Origin: Neocallimastix lanati (nom. inval.)
Taxonomy: Eukaryota > Neocallimastigomycota > Neocallimastigomycetes > Neocallimastigales > Neocallimastigaceae
Direction of reading: 5' to 3'
Assembly: GCA_016946835.1 (NCBI GenBank)
Contig: JACVTC010000017.1
Span: 1,142,501 to 1,172,500 of the forward strand
Length of the DNA: 30,000 nt
Positions within the stretch are counted from its first letter, which is position 1, and each line of letters opens with the position of its first letter. Both the position numbers and the translations under genes were made by a program. Below are positions 6,892 to 16,200 of this stretch, one piece after another. Under the pieces are notes generated by a model. The model searched no databases. It saw only the letters and a list, made by a program, of their open reading frames with translations, and was not told the origin of the DNA.

Positions 6892-9800
6892 CTACGTTAT
6901 GAGATTCGAGGACGAAAAGGCCTCTAACTCTTCCCATTCATCGAAGATAACTCCATGTGGATGAAAATTATCATTCGAATCTGTATCAGAATTTCTTCTT
7001 TGCCTTATCGTTACGACGTCGACGCTCTTGACAACGGTAGGTCTAACACTATACAAATCGATCATGGTGTAAAAATCACCAATCACAATAGGCATAACGT
7101 TAGTAAGGAATTCCGCAAGCCCCACAAAATATGAAATCGGGAAAGAAGACTCGTTCGAAGGTGATTGAAAAATATTATTAATAAGTCGCCTTCTTTCCCC
7201 CGAGCCGATCTTTAAGATTTCAAATACTGCATTTCCGCCAAGAAGGAGACACAGCACGTAAAAATTGATATTATCATCAAAATCTTCCTCTTTATCATCA
7301 GGAATGTTCAATGATTTCTCATGAACAATTAGAGAAAAATTAATAAAAATTTCATCAACAAAGGGAATGAAATGTTGCCTAAATTCTTCAAATTTAGGAC
7401 ATAAAAGTATCCAGTGTGTAAAACTAGGTATGCTGTTACTCTCACCACAACAAGGGCAGTATGTTGGGCAATTTTCTGATACTAGATTACTTTTAACATA
7501 CGTTTTTACATCAAATTTGAATCCACATTTAATTCGTCCAATCCAAAAAAATCCAAGAGAAAATTGTGAATATTTAAGTGATAGACGTTGAATAAATTTT
7601 TTAAAACCAAATTTAAATTTCTTGTATTTTGTAGATCTGGTCGCAGGAGTGCTTGAATAATGAATATTTTCCCAGTAAAACTTCCTTATTTCTCCAGGAA
7701 GTTTATTATTGTGCTTGTGTACTGCTAAACTCCGTGCTTTTTTCGTCCAAGAATAGTAAGAAAGTGTAGGTATATTTTTGACTAAATAAGAAATAATACA
7801 AGAAGAATCTTTCCACTTTTTAAAGCATTGAATCATCGCCTTAGCACAAAAACTAGCTATAGGAGGTATAGAAAGTTCCTTAGACATATTGTAAATTGAA
7901 GTATTGGAGGTTTTATTTTTAAACCCGAAACTCCAGTACAAACCTCGATTAAAAGCAGTTTGAGCTTTTTCAGTATTCTTTTTATTTGAACCAAGTAAGG
8001 GAGCATAATAAAGAACTGAGCTAAGGACAAAAGAAACTAGTATACGAGTTTTAAAGTAGAAAGGAACATTCCTATTGGTTAAAAATCTAAAGAAAGAGTT
8101 AACTGTATAATTAATTTTACTATTTATCTTAGCAATAATAAGTTTTAAATCCAACGATTCATTAAAAGGTATACCAAGATATGTATATTGATTAGTGCTT
8201 GGTATATAGTTCATACCAAGTCTAAAAGTAGGATTTTCATAATGTCTTGAAGGTATAAAATTCTTTGGTTTAACAACTAGTGTAGCGCATTTATTGATTC
8301 CAAAGGTCATTTCATTTTTAATACTCCAATCATGAGCAATATTCAAAAGGTTTTTAAGTGAAGATTTTGTAGGAGCTAATAATACAATATCATCAGCAAA
8401 TAATCCACCACAACACTTTTTCTTTTCAGTAATCACACCATATCTTTTACATTTATCAAAAATATCATTGATAAATATATTGAATAAGATAGGTGAGAGA
8501 GGACACCCTTGGCGAACACCACGGTGTATTGGAAATTCTTTTGAAAGTTTACCATTAAAGTTTGCACGAGCTTTCGAGGTAAGGTATAGATTAGTAATGA
8601 ATTGAAGGCATTTACCACGAATACCAAGATTATTTAGTTTAGTAAGTATATTGTAAATTGGAACTGAATCATAAGCTTTTTTAAGGTCAAGAAAGGCAAG
8701 AAAGGTAAATTTATCCTTAAATTTTCTTCTTTGACAAATTTCACGAATGGATACAAATAAACTAATACATTCTTCTTTATTTCTAAAACCAAACTGTTCT
8801 GGTCTAATTATTCCATTAGAAAAAGCATAGTCCGATATTCTTTTAGTAACAATTTTTGATAAAATTTTTAAACCTACATTGATGAGTGAAATACCATGAT
8901 AATTATTACAATCTGAAAGATCCCCTTTTTTAGGAATAGAAACAATAGAAGCAGAGTTCCATTCATTAGGAAAGTCACCATCCCAAATTTTATTAAAAAG
9001 TAATAACAGACACTTTGCACAATCGGAATAAGTAACCTCTTGATTAGAGTCATCCTGAGAAGAAGTACTACTCTCAGAATTAAAAAATGCTTTAAAAAAT
9101 TCTGTAGGTATACCATCAGGACCAGGTGCTTTGTTATTTTTCATTGAAAGAACAGTTGAATGAATTTCTGACATGGAAATAGGTTGATTAATATCCCATG
9201 ATTCCTGAGGAGTAGAAGAATTATTAAGTATTCTTTTCCAATAATTTTCATTAAGACTGTGACCAGTTATATCAGAAGCAAGTTCTTCATAGTGTTCTGC
9301 AAAACGATTGAGTTGATCTTCTTGGGATACTAGAACATTACCTTCTTTATCTTTAATGTATACAGGTGATTGGGAAGGAGAGTAAGAAGGTTTAGAGATT
9401 TTCTTAAGTCCAGACCAACCACGCTGGGCATCATTTTTTAAGAAACATTCGCCGATGGAATGAATCAAATTTTTAAATCTAATAATCCTAATATTTCTTT
9501 TAATACTAATGATATAATCAGAAAGAACTCTATATTCTTTTGAGAGATCACAAAATTCTTGAAGATTAGACAAATCATTACTAAGTTTAAAATTTTTAAT
9601 CCTTTTATAAAATAAATGTTTTTCATGTGATAATTTCTTAATATAAGCAGGACAATGGAACGCTGAACCCTGTAAATTTGTAGGAACTCTTGCATGAATG
9701 TCATCGCCTATTTTATTTGCTGTGTCAAGAAGTTTTTTAACCATTGTATTAGAGTCTAGATTATCATTATGTTCAAATTCATCCAGTAAACATGTGAATT

Positions 9801-10125
9801 TATTATGAGAGAAGATTGCTTCACGTTTATCCCTACAAATTCGATTAGACCACTTAAATTGTTTATCCCGAGGGGGAGTAACAAAACCATCAGGAGATAT
9901 TTTTTTACAAGAAAGAATAAGTGGTAAATGGTCAGAGATGTCATTAAAAGAGTAGCATACAGAAGCAATATTCAGATAATTTCTTAATTTATCGTTCACT
10001 ACTATAAAATCAATACAAGAATTCTTTCCACCATTAGACCAAGTAAATTGATGACCAACCATATCCATAACAAACCATTGAGGGGAAATTCTAAGAATAA
10101 GATCTTTGAGTTGTTGCTTAGTCAT
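6892..10125 (-). CDS. LINE B endonuclease/reverse transcriptase protein (5'-incomplete)
   Basis: The 1077-residue frame begins inside the apurinic-type endonuclease domain. Its first Met is the one after GDFN (read as IVGDFN-M), so it is not a true start. The end of the endonuclease follows: FTWSNGGKNSCIDFIVVN (about 27-44) and SDHLPL (about 64-69). Reverse transcriptase spans roughly 330-650: GIPTEFF, SIPKKGDLSDCNNYHGISL, EQFGFRNKEEC, FLDLKKAYDS with the first catalytic Asp at 480, GVRQGCPLSP, FADD at 576-579 and GINKCATLVV. A C-terminal cluster CPTYCPCCGE (from 886) with THWILLCP resembles the zf-RVT zinc knuckle. SVDVVTIRQRR and an acidic tail end the protein. The endonuclease nicks target DNA and the RT copies element RNA at the nick. 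The frame has no stop or shift over 3.2 kb, so it is either young or under recent selection. Confidence 0.9.
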   Translation of the reverse strand: MTKQQLKDLILRISPQWFVMDMVGHQFTWSNGGKNSCIDFIVVNDKLRNYLNIASVCYSFNDISDHLPLILSCKKISPDGFVTPPRDKQFKWSNRICRDKREAIFSHNKFTCLLDEFEHNDNLDSNTMVKKLLDTANKIGDDIHARVPTNLQGSAFHCPAYIKKLSHEKHLFYKRIKNFKLSNDLSNLQEFCDLSKEYRVLSDYIISIKRNIRIIRFKNLIHSIGECFLKNDAQRGWSGLKKISKPSYSPSQSPVYIKDKEGNVLVSQEDQLNRFAEHYEELASDITGHSLNENYWKRILNNSSTPQESWDINQPISMSEIHSTVLSMKNNKAPGPDGIPTEFFKAFFNSESSTSSQDDSNQEVTYSDCAKCLLLLFNKIWDGDFPNEWNSASIVSIPKKGDLSDCNNYHGISLINVGLKILSKIVTKRISDYAFSNGIIRPEQFGFRNKEECISLFVSIREICQRRKFKDKFTFLAFLDLKKAYDSVPIYNILTKLNNLGIRGKCLQFITNLYLTSKARANFNGKLSKEFPIHRGVRQGCPLSPILFNIFINDIFDKCKRYGVITEKKKCCGGLFADDIVLLAPTKSSLKNLLNIAHDWSIKNEMTFGINKCATLVVKPKNFIPSRHYENPTFRLGMNYIPSTNQYTYLGIPFNESLDLKLIIAKINSKINYTVNSFFRFLTNRNVPFYFKTRILVSFVLSSVLYYAPLLGSNKKNTEKAQTAFNRGLYWSFGFKNKTSNTSIYNMSKELSIPPIASFCAKAMIQCFKKWKDSSCIISYLVKNIPTLSYYSWTKKARSLAVHKHNNKLPGEIRKFYWENIHYSSTPATRSTKYKKFKFGFKKFIQRLSLKYSQFSLGFFWIGRIKCGFKFDVKTYVKSNLVSENCPTYCPCCGESNSIPSFTHWILLCPKFEEFRQHFIPFVDEIFINFSLIVHEKSLNIPDDKEEDFDDNINFYVLCLLLGGNAVFEILKIGSGERRRLINNIFQSPSNESSFPISYFVGLAEFLTNVMPIVIGDFYTMIDLYSVRPTVVKSVDVVTIRQRRNSDTDSNDNFHPHGVIFDEWEELEAFSSSNLIT

Positions 10126-10431
10126 GTTGAAATCACCAACAATAGACGAAGGGTTATTCTGATGGTTCTTGAGTCAATTAGCAAAATCAGTTTCCGCTTT
10201 TTCTCTAGAGTCTTTGTGTTTTTTTGCTAGGGATGTAAATGTTCCCTAAAGAACATCTGACACCCCAAAAAGAGAATATATTTACTGAGAGTATATATCT
10301 ATATTCAAAATCATCATTAGTGAATTGGCAGGAGGAGTGCACACCTATATAAAGGCCCCTCATACCAGGGATTTTTTTGTCCGCACGTCTCAGTACTGTT
10401 CTATAATGATTAAGGAATGGATATGAGTTAG
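10126..10431 (-). pseudogene. LINE B endonuclease N-terminal part, broken
   Basis: Upstream of the 1077-residue frame the reverse strand still encodes endonuclease. It reads ILTHIHSLIIIEQY, then a TGA (10390-10392), then DVRTKKIPGMRGLYIGVHSS, DDFEYRYILSVNIF and GNIYIPSKK. Next comes a one-base shift in a seven-T run (10219-10225), then ETDFAN, a TGA (10174-10176), and LKNHQNNPSSIVGDFN. The order (PGMRG, then IYIP, then GDFN) is that of LINE apurinic-like endonucleases. Both TGA codons could stem from TGG. The true start of the protein is not in the window; the copy appears 5'-truncated at about 10431. Confidence 0.75.
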
Positions 10432-10455
10432 AATTTCTCGAATTGAAATAAATAA
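10432..10455 (-). pseudogene. LINE E fragment (RT), left piece, with target duplication of LINE C
   Basis: The reverse strand reads LFISIREI, the continuation of the RT frame ECVSLFISI seen at 11126-11191. Bases 10441-10455 (AATTGAAATAAATAA) are repeated at 11126-11140 and are the target duplication of LINE C. LINE E is probably the upstream part of LINE A: it ends at REI, and A restarts about 60 residues later in the RT. Confidence 0.7.
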
Positions 10456-11125
10456 TTTTCTTTTTTTTTTTTTTTTTTTTTTTTTTAGACAGGGAAGAGA
10501 ATACACTTCCAAAAACTTTATTAAATTTTATTTTAAAAAATACATGTAGGTGAAAAGTACATTAGAAATTAAAAATAAAAAATTAAAAAATAAAAAATAA
10601 AAAATAAAAAAGCTCGAAAATACTATGTATTTCGGCAAGTTGTACTATGCGGGAATTTTACCCTTCCTATCAAATAAAAAAGAAATAAAATTTAGAAGTA
10701 ACATCCTTAAAATAGATAGTGTGGTGTCCACTAAACTCTCCCCGGATTCATCATTTATTGAGCTACTAGGGCGAGAATCACCCTTCGTAGTAATAGATGA
10801 TAATCCTGTATTTTCATTATGCCTTATCAGTACGACGTCGACGCTCTTGGTTAAGTTTGATATTTTGCAATACCTATCAAATAATAGCTCAAACGAACTA
10901 CTTATGATAGGTATTGCATTTGTTAAGAATTCCGCCAAGCCCACAATTTTTGGAACAGGTGACTCAGATGAACCTTTGAAAAGTAGTTCATTTAAATGTC
11001 TCTGTTCCCCACTATCGAAATGTAGTTCATTTAAAACTAAAGTCCCACCAAGAAGGAACAAGTATATATAATGATTGATATAATCTTCAAAATCAGAAAT
11101 AGAGTCATAGGAAGAAAGAGGATTA
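10456..11125 (-). mobile_element. LINE C, short 5'-truncated copy
   Basis: The minus-strand copy has its poly(A) tail as poly(T) at 10461-10486, then a 3' UTR, then coding for the last 150 or so residues (11125-10645). It reads FNPLSSYDSISDFEDYINHYIYLFLLGG, SGEQRHLNELLF, VGLAEFLTNAIPI, SVDVVLIRH and so on, and ends GKIPA. A 15-bp duplication AATTGAAATAAATAA flanks it (10441-10455 and 11126-11140). The open frame can be traced upstream to 11172, but those first residues belong to LINE E and come from a chance in-frame junction. It is almost base-for-base identical to LINE F. Confidence 0.9.
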
Positions 11126-11188
11126 AATTGAAATAAATAAACTAACACATTCTTCTTTAGTACGAAATCCAAATTGCTCTGGCCTAAT

Positions 11189-11191
<3 letters not shown>
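11126..11191 (-). pseudogene. LINE E fragment (RT), middle piece between LINE C and LINE F
   Basis: The reverse strand reads IRPEQFGFRTKEECVSLFIS, matching IIRPEQFGFRNKEECISLFVS of LINE B. Only about 65 bp lie between the two later insertions. The right end, TCTGGCCTAATAAA (11178-11191), is the target duplication of LINE F. Confidence 0.85.
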
Positions 11192-11228
<37 letters not shown>

Positions 11229-12287
11229 CAGGGAAGAGAATACACTTCCAAAAACTTTATTAAATTTTATTTTAAAAAATACATATAGGTGAAAAGTACA
11301 TTAGAAATTAAAAATAAAAAATTAAAAATAAAAAATAAAAAATAAAAAAGCTCGAAAATACTATGTATTTCGGCAAGTTGTACTATGCGGGAATTTTACC
11401 CTTCCTATCAAATAAAAAAGAAATAAAATTTAGAAGTAACATCCTTAAAATAGATAGTGTGGTGTCCACTAAACTCTCCCCGGATTCATCATTTATTGAG
11501 CTACTAGGGCGAGAATCACCCTTCGTAGTAATAGATGATAATCCTGTATTTTCATTATGCCTTATCAGTACGACGTCGACGCTCTTGGTTAAGTTTGATA
11601 TTTTGCAATACCTATCAAATAATAGCTCAAACGAACTACTTATGATAGGTATTGCATTTGTTAAGAATTCCGCCAAGCCCACAATTTTTGGAACAGGTGA
11701 CTCAGATGAACCTTTGAAAAGTAGTTCATTTAAATGTCTCTGTTCCCCACTATCGAAATGTAGTTCATTTAAAACTAAAGTCCCACCAAGAAGGAACAAG
11801 TATATATAATGATTGATATAATCTTCAAAATCAGAAATAGAGTCATAGGAAGAAAGAGGATTAAACGCTCTAATCTTCCTAAGGAATAAAACATAGAGAT
11901 CATCGATGAAATTTAAAGAATTCCATCTAAAAGATGCAAGAGCATCGCATTTAAAAATCCAATGTTCAAAAGATTGATTACCTTCACCACAACATGGGCA
12001 GGACTTTGGACAATCTTCTGAAACTCTACCCATTCTAATAGCAATAGTAGTATTGTATTTATAACCACAGCGTAAACGTATAATCCACGAAAATCCTAAG
12101 TTGAATTGGGGATATTTTAAGCTAAGCATTATTATAGCTTTATTGTTTGAGAACTTGTTACTATCGTAGTTTTGACCTTTAATACCTTGAAATCTGGAAA
12201 CTGATTTCCAGTAACGTTCTATAATATCGTCATATTTTACACATTTATATTTTTTGATTTTTTTATATAGTGTTCTAGATTCTTTAG
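11192..12287 (-). mobile_element. LINE F, 5'-truncated copy
   Basis: The minus-strand copy has poly(T) at 11192-11225 (34 bases), a 3' UTR, and a C-terminal coding frame from about 12286 down to 11383. It reads KESRTLYKKIKKYKC, DDIIERYWKSVSRFQGIKGQNYDSNKF, LSLKYPQFNLGFSWIIRLRCGYKY, the zinc-knuckle-like CPKSCPCCGEGNQSFEHWIFKC, and the same ending as LINE C. The 14-bp duplication TCTGGCCTAATAAA flanks it (11178-11191 and 12288-12301). The Met at 12129 is internal to the truncated frame. The protein is uninterrupted, as expected for a recent insertion. Confidence 0.92.
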
Positions 12288-12301
12288 TCTGGCCTAATAA
12301 A

Positions 12302-12435
12302 AATTATTTTTAACTCCATATTCCGAAATTCTTTTGGAGACTATTTTCGAAATGAGTTTAATACCATTGTTAATCAGAGAGAGATACCTCGATAATTGAC
12401 ACAATCAGATAGATCATCTCCTTTTTTAGGAATAG
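12302..12435 (-). pseudogene. LINE E fragment (RT), right piece
   Basis: The reverse strand reads SIPKKGDDLSDCVNYRGIS, then, after a two-base shift in a CT run, INNGIKLISKIVSKRISEYGVKNNFIRPEQ. This lines up with SIPKKGDLSDCNNYHGISLINVGLKILSKIVTKRIS of LINE B. The similarity stops just upstream of SIPKK, at about 12435, where the element is 5'-truncated and gene-free AT-rich DNA begins. Confidence 0.85.
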
Positions 12436-13283
12436 ATAAAGGAAATTAAACACTTTTTCACACACACTAGAGTCAATATACACATTATTTTCAATACTAT
12501 TACTAACATTACTAATAATACTATTATTTTACAATTAATATATAAATATAAATTCTATATAAAAATAAAAAAAAAAAAAAAAAAATTAAATAAATAAAAA
12601 AATAAAAATAAAAATAAAAATAAATAATAATAAATATAATAAAAATAATATAATATAACAATAATATAAAAAAAAAAAAAAAATAATAAATAAATTACAA
12701 AAAAAACAGCTTATAAGCTTAAACAATAATTATTATTATTAAAATTATTATTTATGTATTTTTTATTTATTAATTATTTAATTTAAACAATTAAATTACA
12801 TAAATTTTTATATTAATATAAAATATATTATTAAATAATTAAAAATATGATTAAAATAATTAATATATTATAAATATAGAATAACTATTTTGTAATTACC
12901 ATTGTAAAATAGTAATAAGATAAGATAATAATAATTCAAAAGATTAATAATATAACTTTTCTTTATATATTTATATTTTCTAAATTTAATTAATAAAAAA
13001 TATATTATGAACATAATATTATATATTATTCACTAAAAATATATATATATATATTATGAATAATATATATACATTTACGAAGTCTTAATAAATATAATAT
13101 CATATTTTGTCTAATATTAATTATTAAAAATAATATGAATATTTTTTATCTAATATAAATTGTCTAATATTAAATTAGTATTAAAATATATTATGAATTA
13201 AATAAATTATATATATTAAATGTCAAACCAAAATTTATAATTTTTCAAGCAAATTAAATTATTGCAATTTTCATTTAGTAAAT
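12436..13283. other. AT-rich intergenic DNA, no gene seen
   Basis: This is almost pure A/T with A runs (12566-12585, 12670-12682) and AT-alternating stretches. It separates the transposon nest from the 3' end of the chitin-binding protein gene and must hold that gene's 3' UTR and poly(A) site, but no single signal can be picked out. Confidence 0.8.
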
Positions 13284-16200
13284 TTACCAACATTTACCGA
13301 ATTCAGAATTACATCCTGAACTCTTGTCACAGTAAGCACTGGAGGTACCACACCATCCGTATTTACTACAGCATTTACCAGATGGACAGCTACCATATTC
13401 CTTACCACATCTGTCAGAAGATGAAATCTTCTTAGTAGTAGTAGATTTAATTGTAGTCTTTACAGAAGAAGACTTTCCATTACACTTTCCGAATTCTGAT
13501 TGACAGCCGGCACCACAGTGTTTCTTAGACTTACCACACCATCCATACTTACTGCAACATTGACCATCTGGACATTTCTTTCCATTTTCCTTACCACATC
13601 TGTCATCATCACTAACTGGAAGATCAGATCCATCACATCTACCAAATTCAGATTGACAACCCTTACTTATGCTACAATGCTTTTCAGTGGTTCCACACCA
13701 GCCCCATTTACTGCAGCATTCACCATCGGAACATTTACCGTATCCCTTACCACATCTGTCAGTACTTCCAGTAGATGAAGTCTTGGTAGTAGTCTTGGTA
13801 GTTGTCTTAGTAGTAGTAGTGGTAGTTCCATTGCACTTACCGAATTCGGATTGACAACCGGCACCACAGTACTTTTCAGACTTTCCACACCATCCGTACT
13901 TACTACAGCATTCACCTTCTGGGCATTTCTTTCCGTTAACCTTACCACATCTGTCATCATCACTAACTGGAACATCGGATCCATCACAAACACCAAATTC
14001 AGATTGACAACCTTCACTTAACTTACAGTACTTATCAGTTGTTCCACACCAGCCCCATTTACTACAACATTCACCTTCTGGACATTTACCGAAGTTCTTA
14101 CCACATCTGTCATTACTTCCAGTAGATGAAGCTTGGGCCTTAGTAGTAGTAGTAGTGGTAGTAGTGGTACTAGTCTTTCCATTGCACTTACCGAATTCGG
14201 ATTGACAACCAGCTCCACAGTACTTTTCTGACTTTCCACACCAACCATACTTACTACAACAGTATCCCTCAGCACACTTTCCATACTTTTCACCGCATCT
14301 ATCAGTACTTCCAGTAGATGAAGCTTCGGCCTTAGTAGTAGTAGTCTTGGTAGTAGTGGTAGTAGTCTTTCCATTGCACTTTCCGAATTCTGATTGACAA
14401 CCAGCTCCACAGTACTTTTCTGACTTTCCACACCAACCATACTTACTACAACAGTATCCCTCAGCACACTTTCCATACTTTTCACCGCATCTATCAGTAC
14501 TTCCAGTAGATGAAGCTTCGGCCTTAGTAGTAGTAGTCTTGGTAGTAGTAGTTTTAGTAGTAGTTTTTCCATTACACTTTCCGAATTCTGATTGACAGCC
14601 GGCACCACAGTGTTTCTTAGACTTACCACACCATCCATACTTACTACAACAGTATCCTTCAGCACATTTTCCGTACTTTTCACCACATCTATCAGTACTT
14701 CCAGTGGATGAAGTTTTAGTCTTGGTGGTAGTGGTGGTAGTAGTAGTAGTCTTTGTTTTACTCTTGGTAGTAGTGGTCTTAGTAGTAGTAGTTTCATTAC
14801 ATCTACCAAATTCAGATTGGCAACCTTCACTTACATTACAATACTTTCCAGTTGTTCCACACCATCCCCATTTACTACAGCATTCACCTTCTGGACATTT
14901 TCCGAATCCTTCACCACATCTATCCTTATTATCTGGAGTTGGAGCAATAACACCAGTTGTAGTGGTTGTAGAAGTAGTATCTTCAGTAGTGGATTCAGTA
15001 GAAGTGGTTGATTCAGTGGAAGTAGTTTCTTCAGTAGTAGATTCAGTGGAAGTGGTTTCTTCAGTTGTAGATTCAGTGGAAGTAGTTTCTTCAGTGGTTG
15101 ATTCAGTTGAAGTAGTTTCTTCAGTAGTAGATTCAGTAGAAGTAGTTTCTTCAGTTGGAATTTCTCTATCAATAGTAGTAATCGATTCGGTAGTGGATTC
15201 AGTTGAAGTGGTTTCTTCAGTAGTAGATTCAGTTGAAGTGGTTTCTTCAGTAGTAGATTCAGTTGAAGTAGTTTCTTCAGTAGTAGATTCAGTTGAAGTA
15301 GTTTCTTCAGTAGTAGATTCAGTTGAAGTGGTTTCTTCAGTAGTAGATTCAGTTGAAGTGGTTTCTTCAGTAGTAGATTCAGTTGAAGTGGTTTCTTCAG
15401 TAGTAGATTCAGTTGAAGTGGTTTCTTCAGTAGTAGATTCAGTTGAAGTAGTTTCTTCAGTAGTAGATTCAGTTGAAGTAGTTTCTTCAGTAGTAGATTC
15501 AGTTGAAGTAGTTTCTTCAGTAGTAGATTCAGTAGAAGTGGTTTCTTCAGTAGTAGATTCAGTTGAAGTAGTTTCTTCAGTAGTAGATTCAGTTGAAGTG
15601 GTTTCTTCAGTTGGAATTTCTCTATCAATGGTAGTAATCGATTCGGTAGTGGATTCAGTTGAAGTGGTTTCTTCAGTGGTCGATTCAGTAGAAGTGGTTT
15701 CTTCAGTAGTAGATTCAGTTGAAGTGGTTTCTCCAGTAGTAGATTCAGTTGAAGTGGTTTCTTCAGTAGTAGATTCAGTTGAAGTGGTTTCTTCAGTAGT
15801 AGATTCAGTTGAAGTGGTTTCTTCAGTAGTAGATTCAGTTGAAGTGGTTTCTTCAGTAGTGGATTCAGTTGAAGTGGTTTCTTCAGTAGTGGATTCAGTT
15901 GAAGTGGTTTCTTCAGTAGTAGATTCAGTAGAAGTGGTTTCTTCAGTAGTAGATTCAGTTGAAGTGGTTTCTTCAGTAGTGGATTCAGTAGAAGTGGTTT
16001 CTTCAGTAGTGGATTCAGTAGAAGTGGTTTCTTCAGTAGTAGATTCAGTTGAAGTAGTTTCTTCAGTAGTGGATTCAGTAGAAGTAGTTTCTTCAGTAGT
16101 GGATTCAGTAGAAGTAGTTTCTTCAGTAGTGGATTCAGTAGAAGTGGTTTCTTCAGTTGGAATTTCTCTATCAATAGTAGTAATCGATTCGGTAGTGGAT

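Larger units (their letters stand above)
6761..10431 (-). mobile_element. LINE B, nearly full-length non-LTR retrotransposon
   Basis: The minus-strand element starts with a 29-base poly(T) at 6761-6789 (its tail). A short 3' UTR follows, then an open frame of 1077 residues (10125-6892) and a decayed endonuclease-coding start up to about 10431. Both its flanks are coding sequence of an older LINE: SKARA on the left and a frame ending SIREI on the right, with about 60 expected residues missing between them. Insertion with a small target deletion, rather than a target duplication, is inferred. Its sequence is clearly diverged from LINE A, C and F. Confidence 0.85.

Noticed and set aside
10260-10431. 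Promoter with TATATAAAGG and start site near CAGTACTG on the plus strand
   Set aside because: It looked like a core promoter, but the reverse strand codes for LINE endonuclease (PGMRGLYIGV, NIYIPSKK), which explains the raised GC content.
13287-14924. Fungal dockerin domains
   Set aside because: Gut-fungus dockerins are also short and Cys-rich, but the CCSKxGWCG...C...GCQSEFGxC spacing with eight Cys is the hevein/CBM18 pattern, and no glycoside hydrolase is attached.
14831-16174. 447-codon minus-strand frame ([10 protein letters not shown] repeats)
   Set aside because: Another reading frame of the same 30-bp repeat, out of phase with the signal peptide and CBM18 domains.
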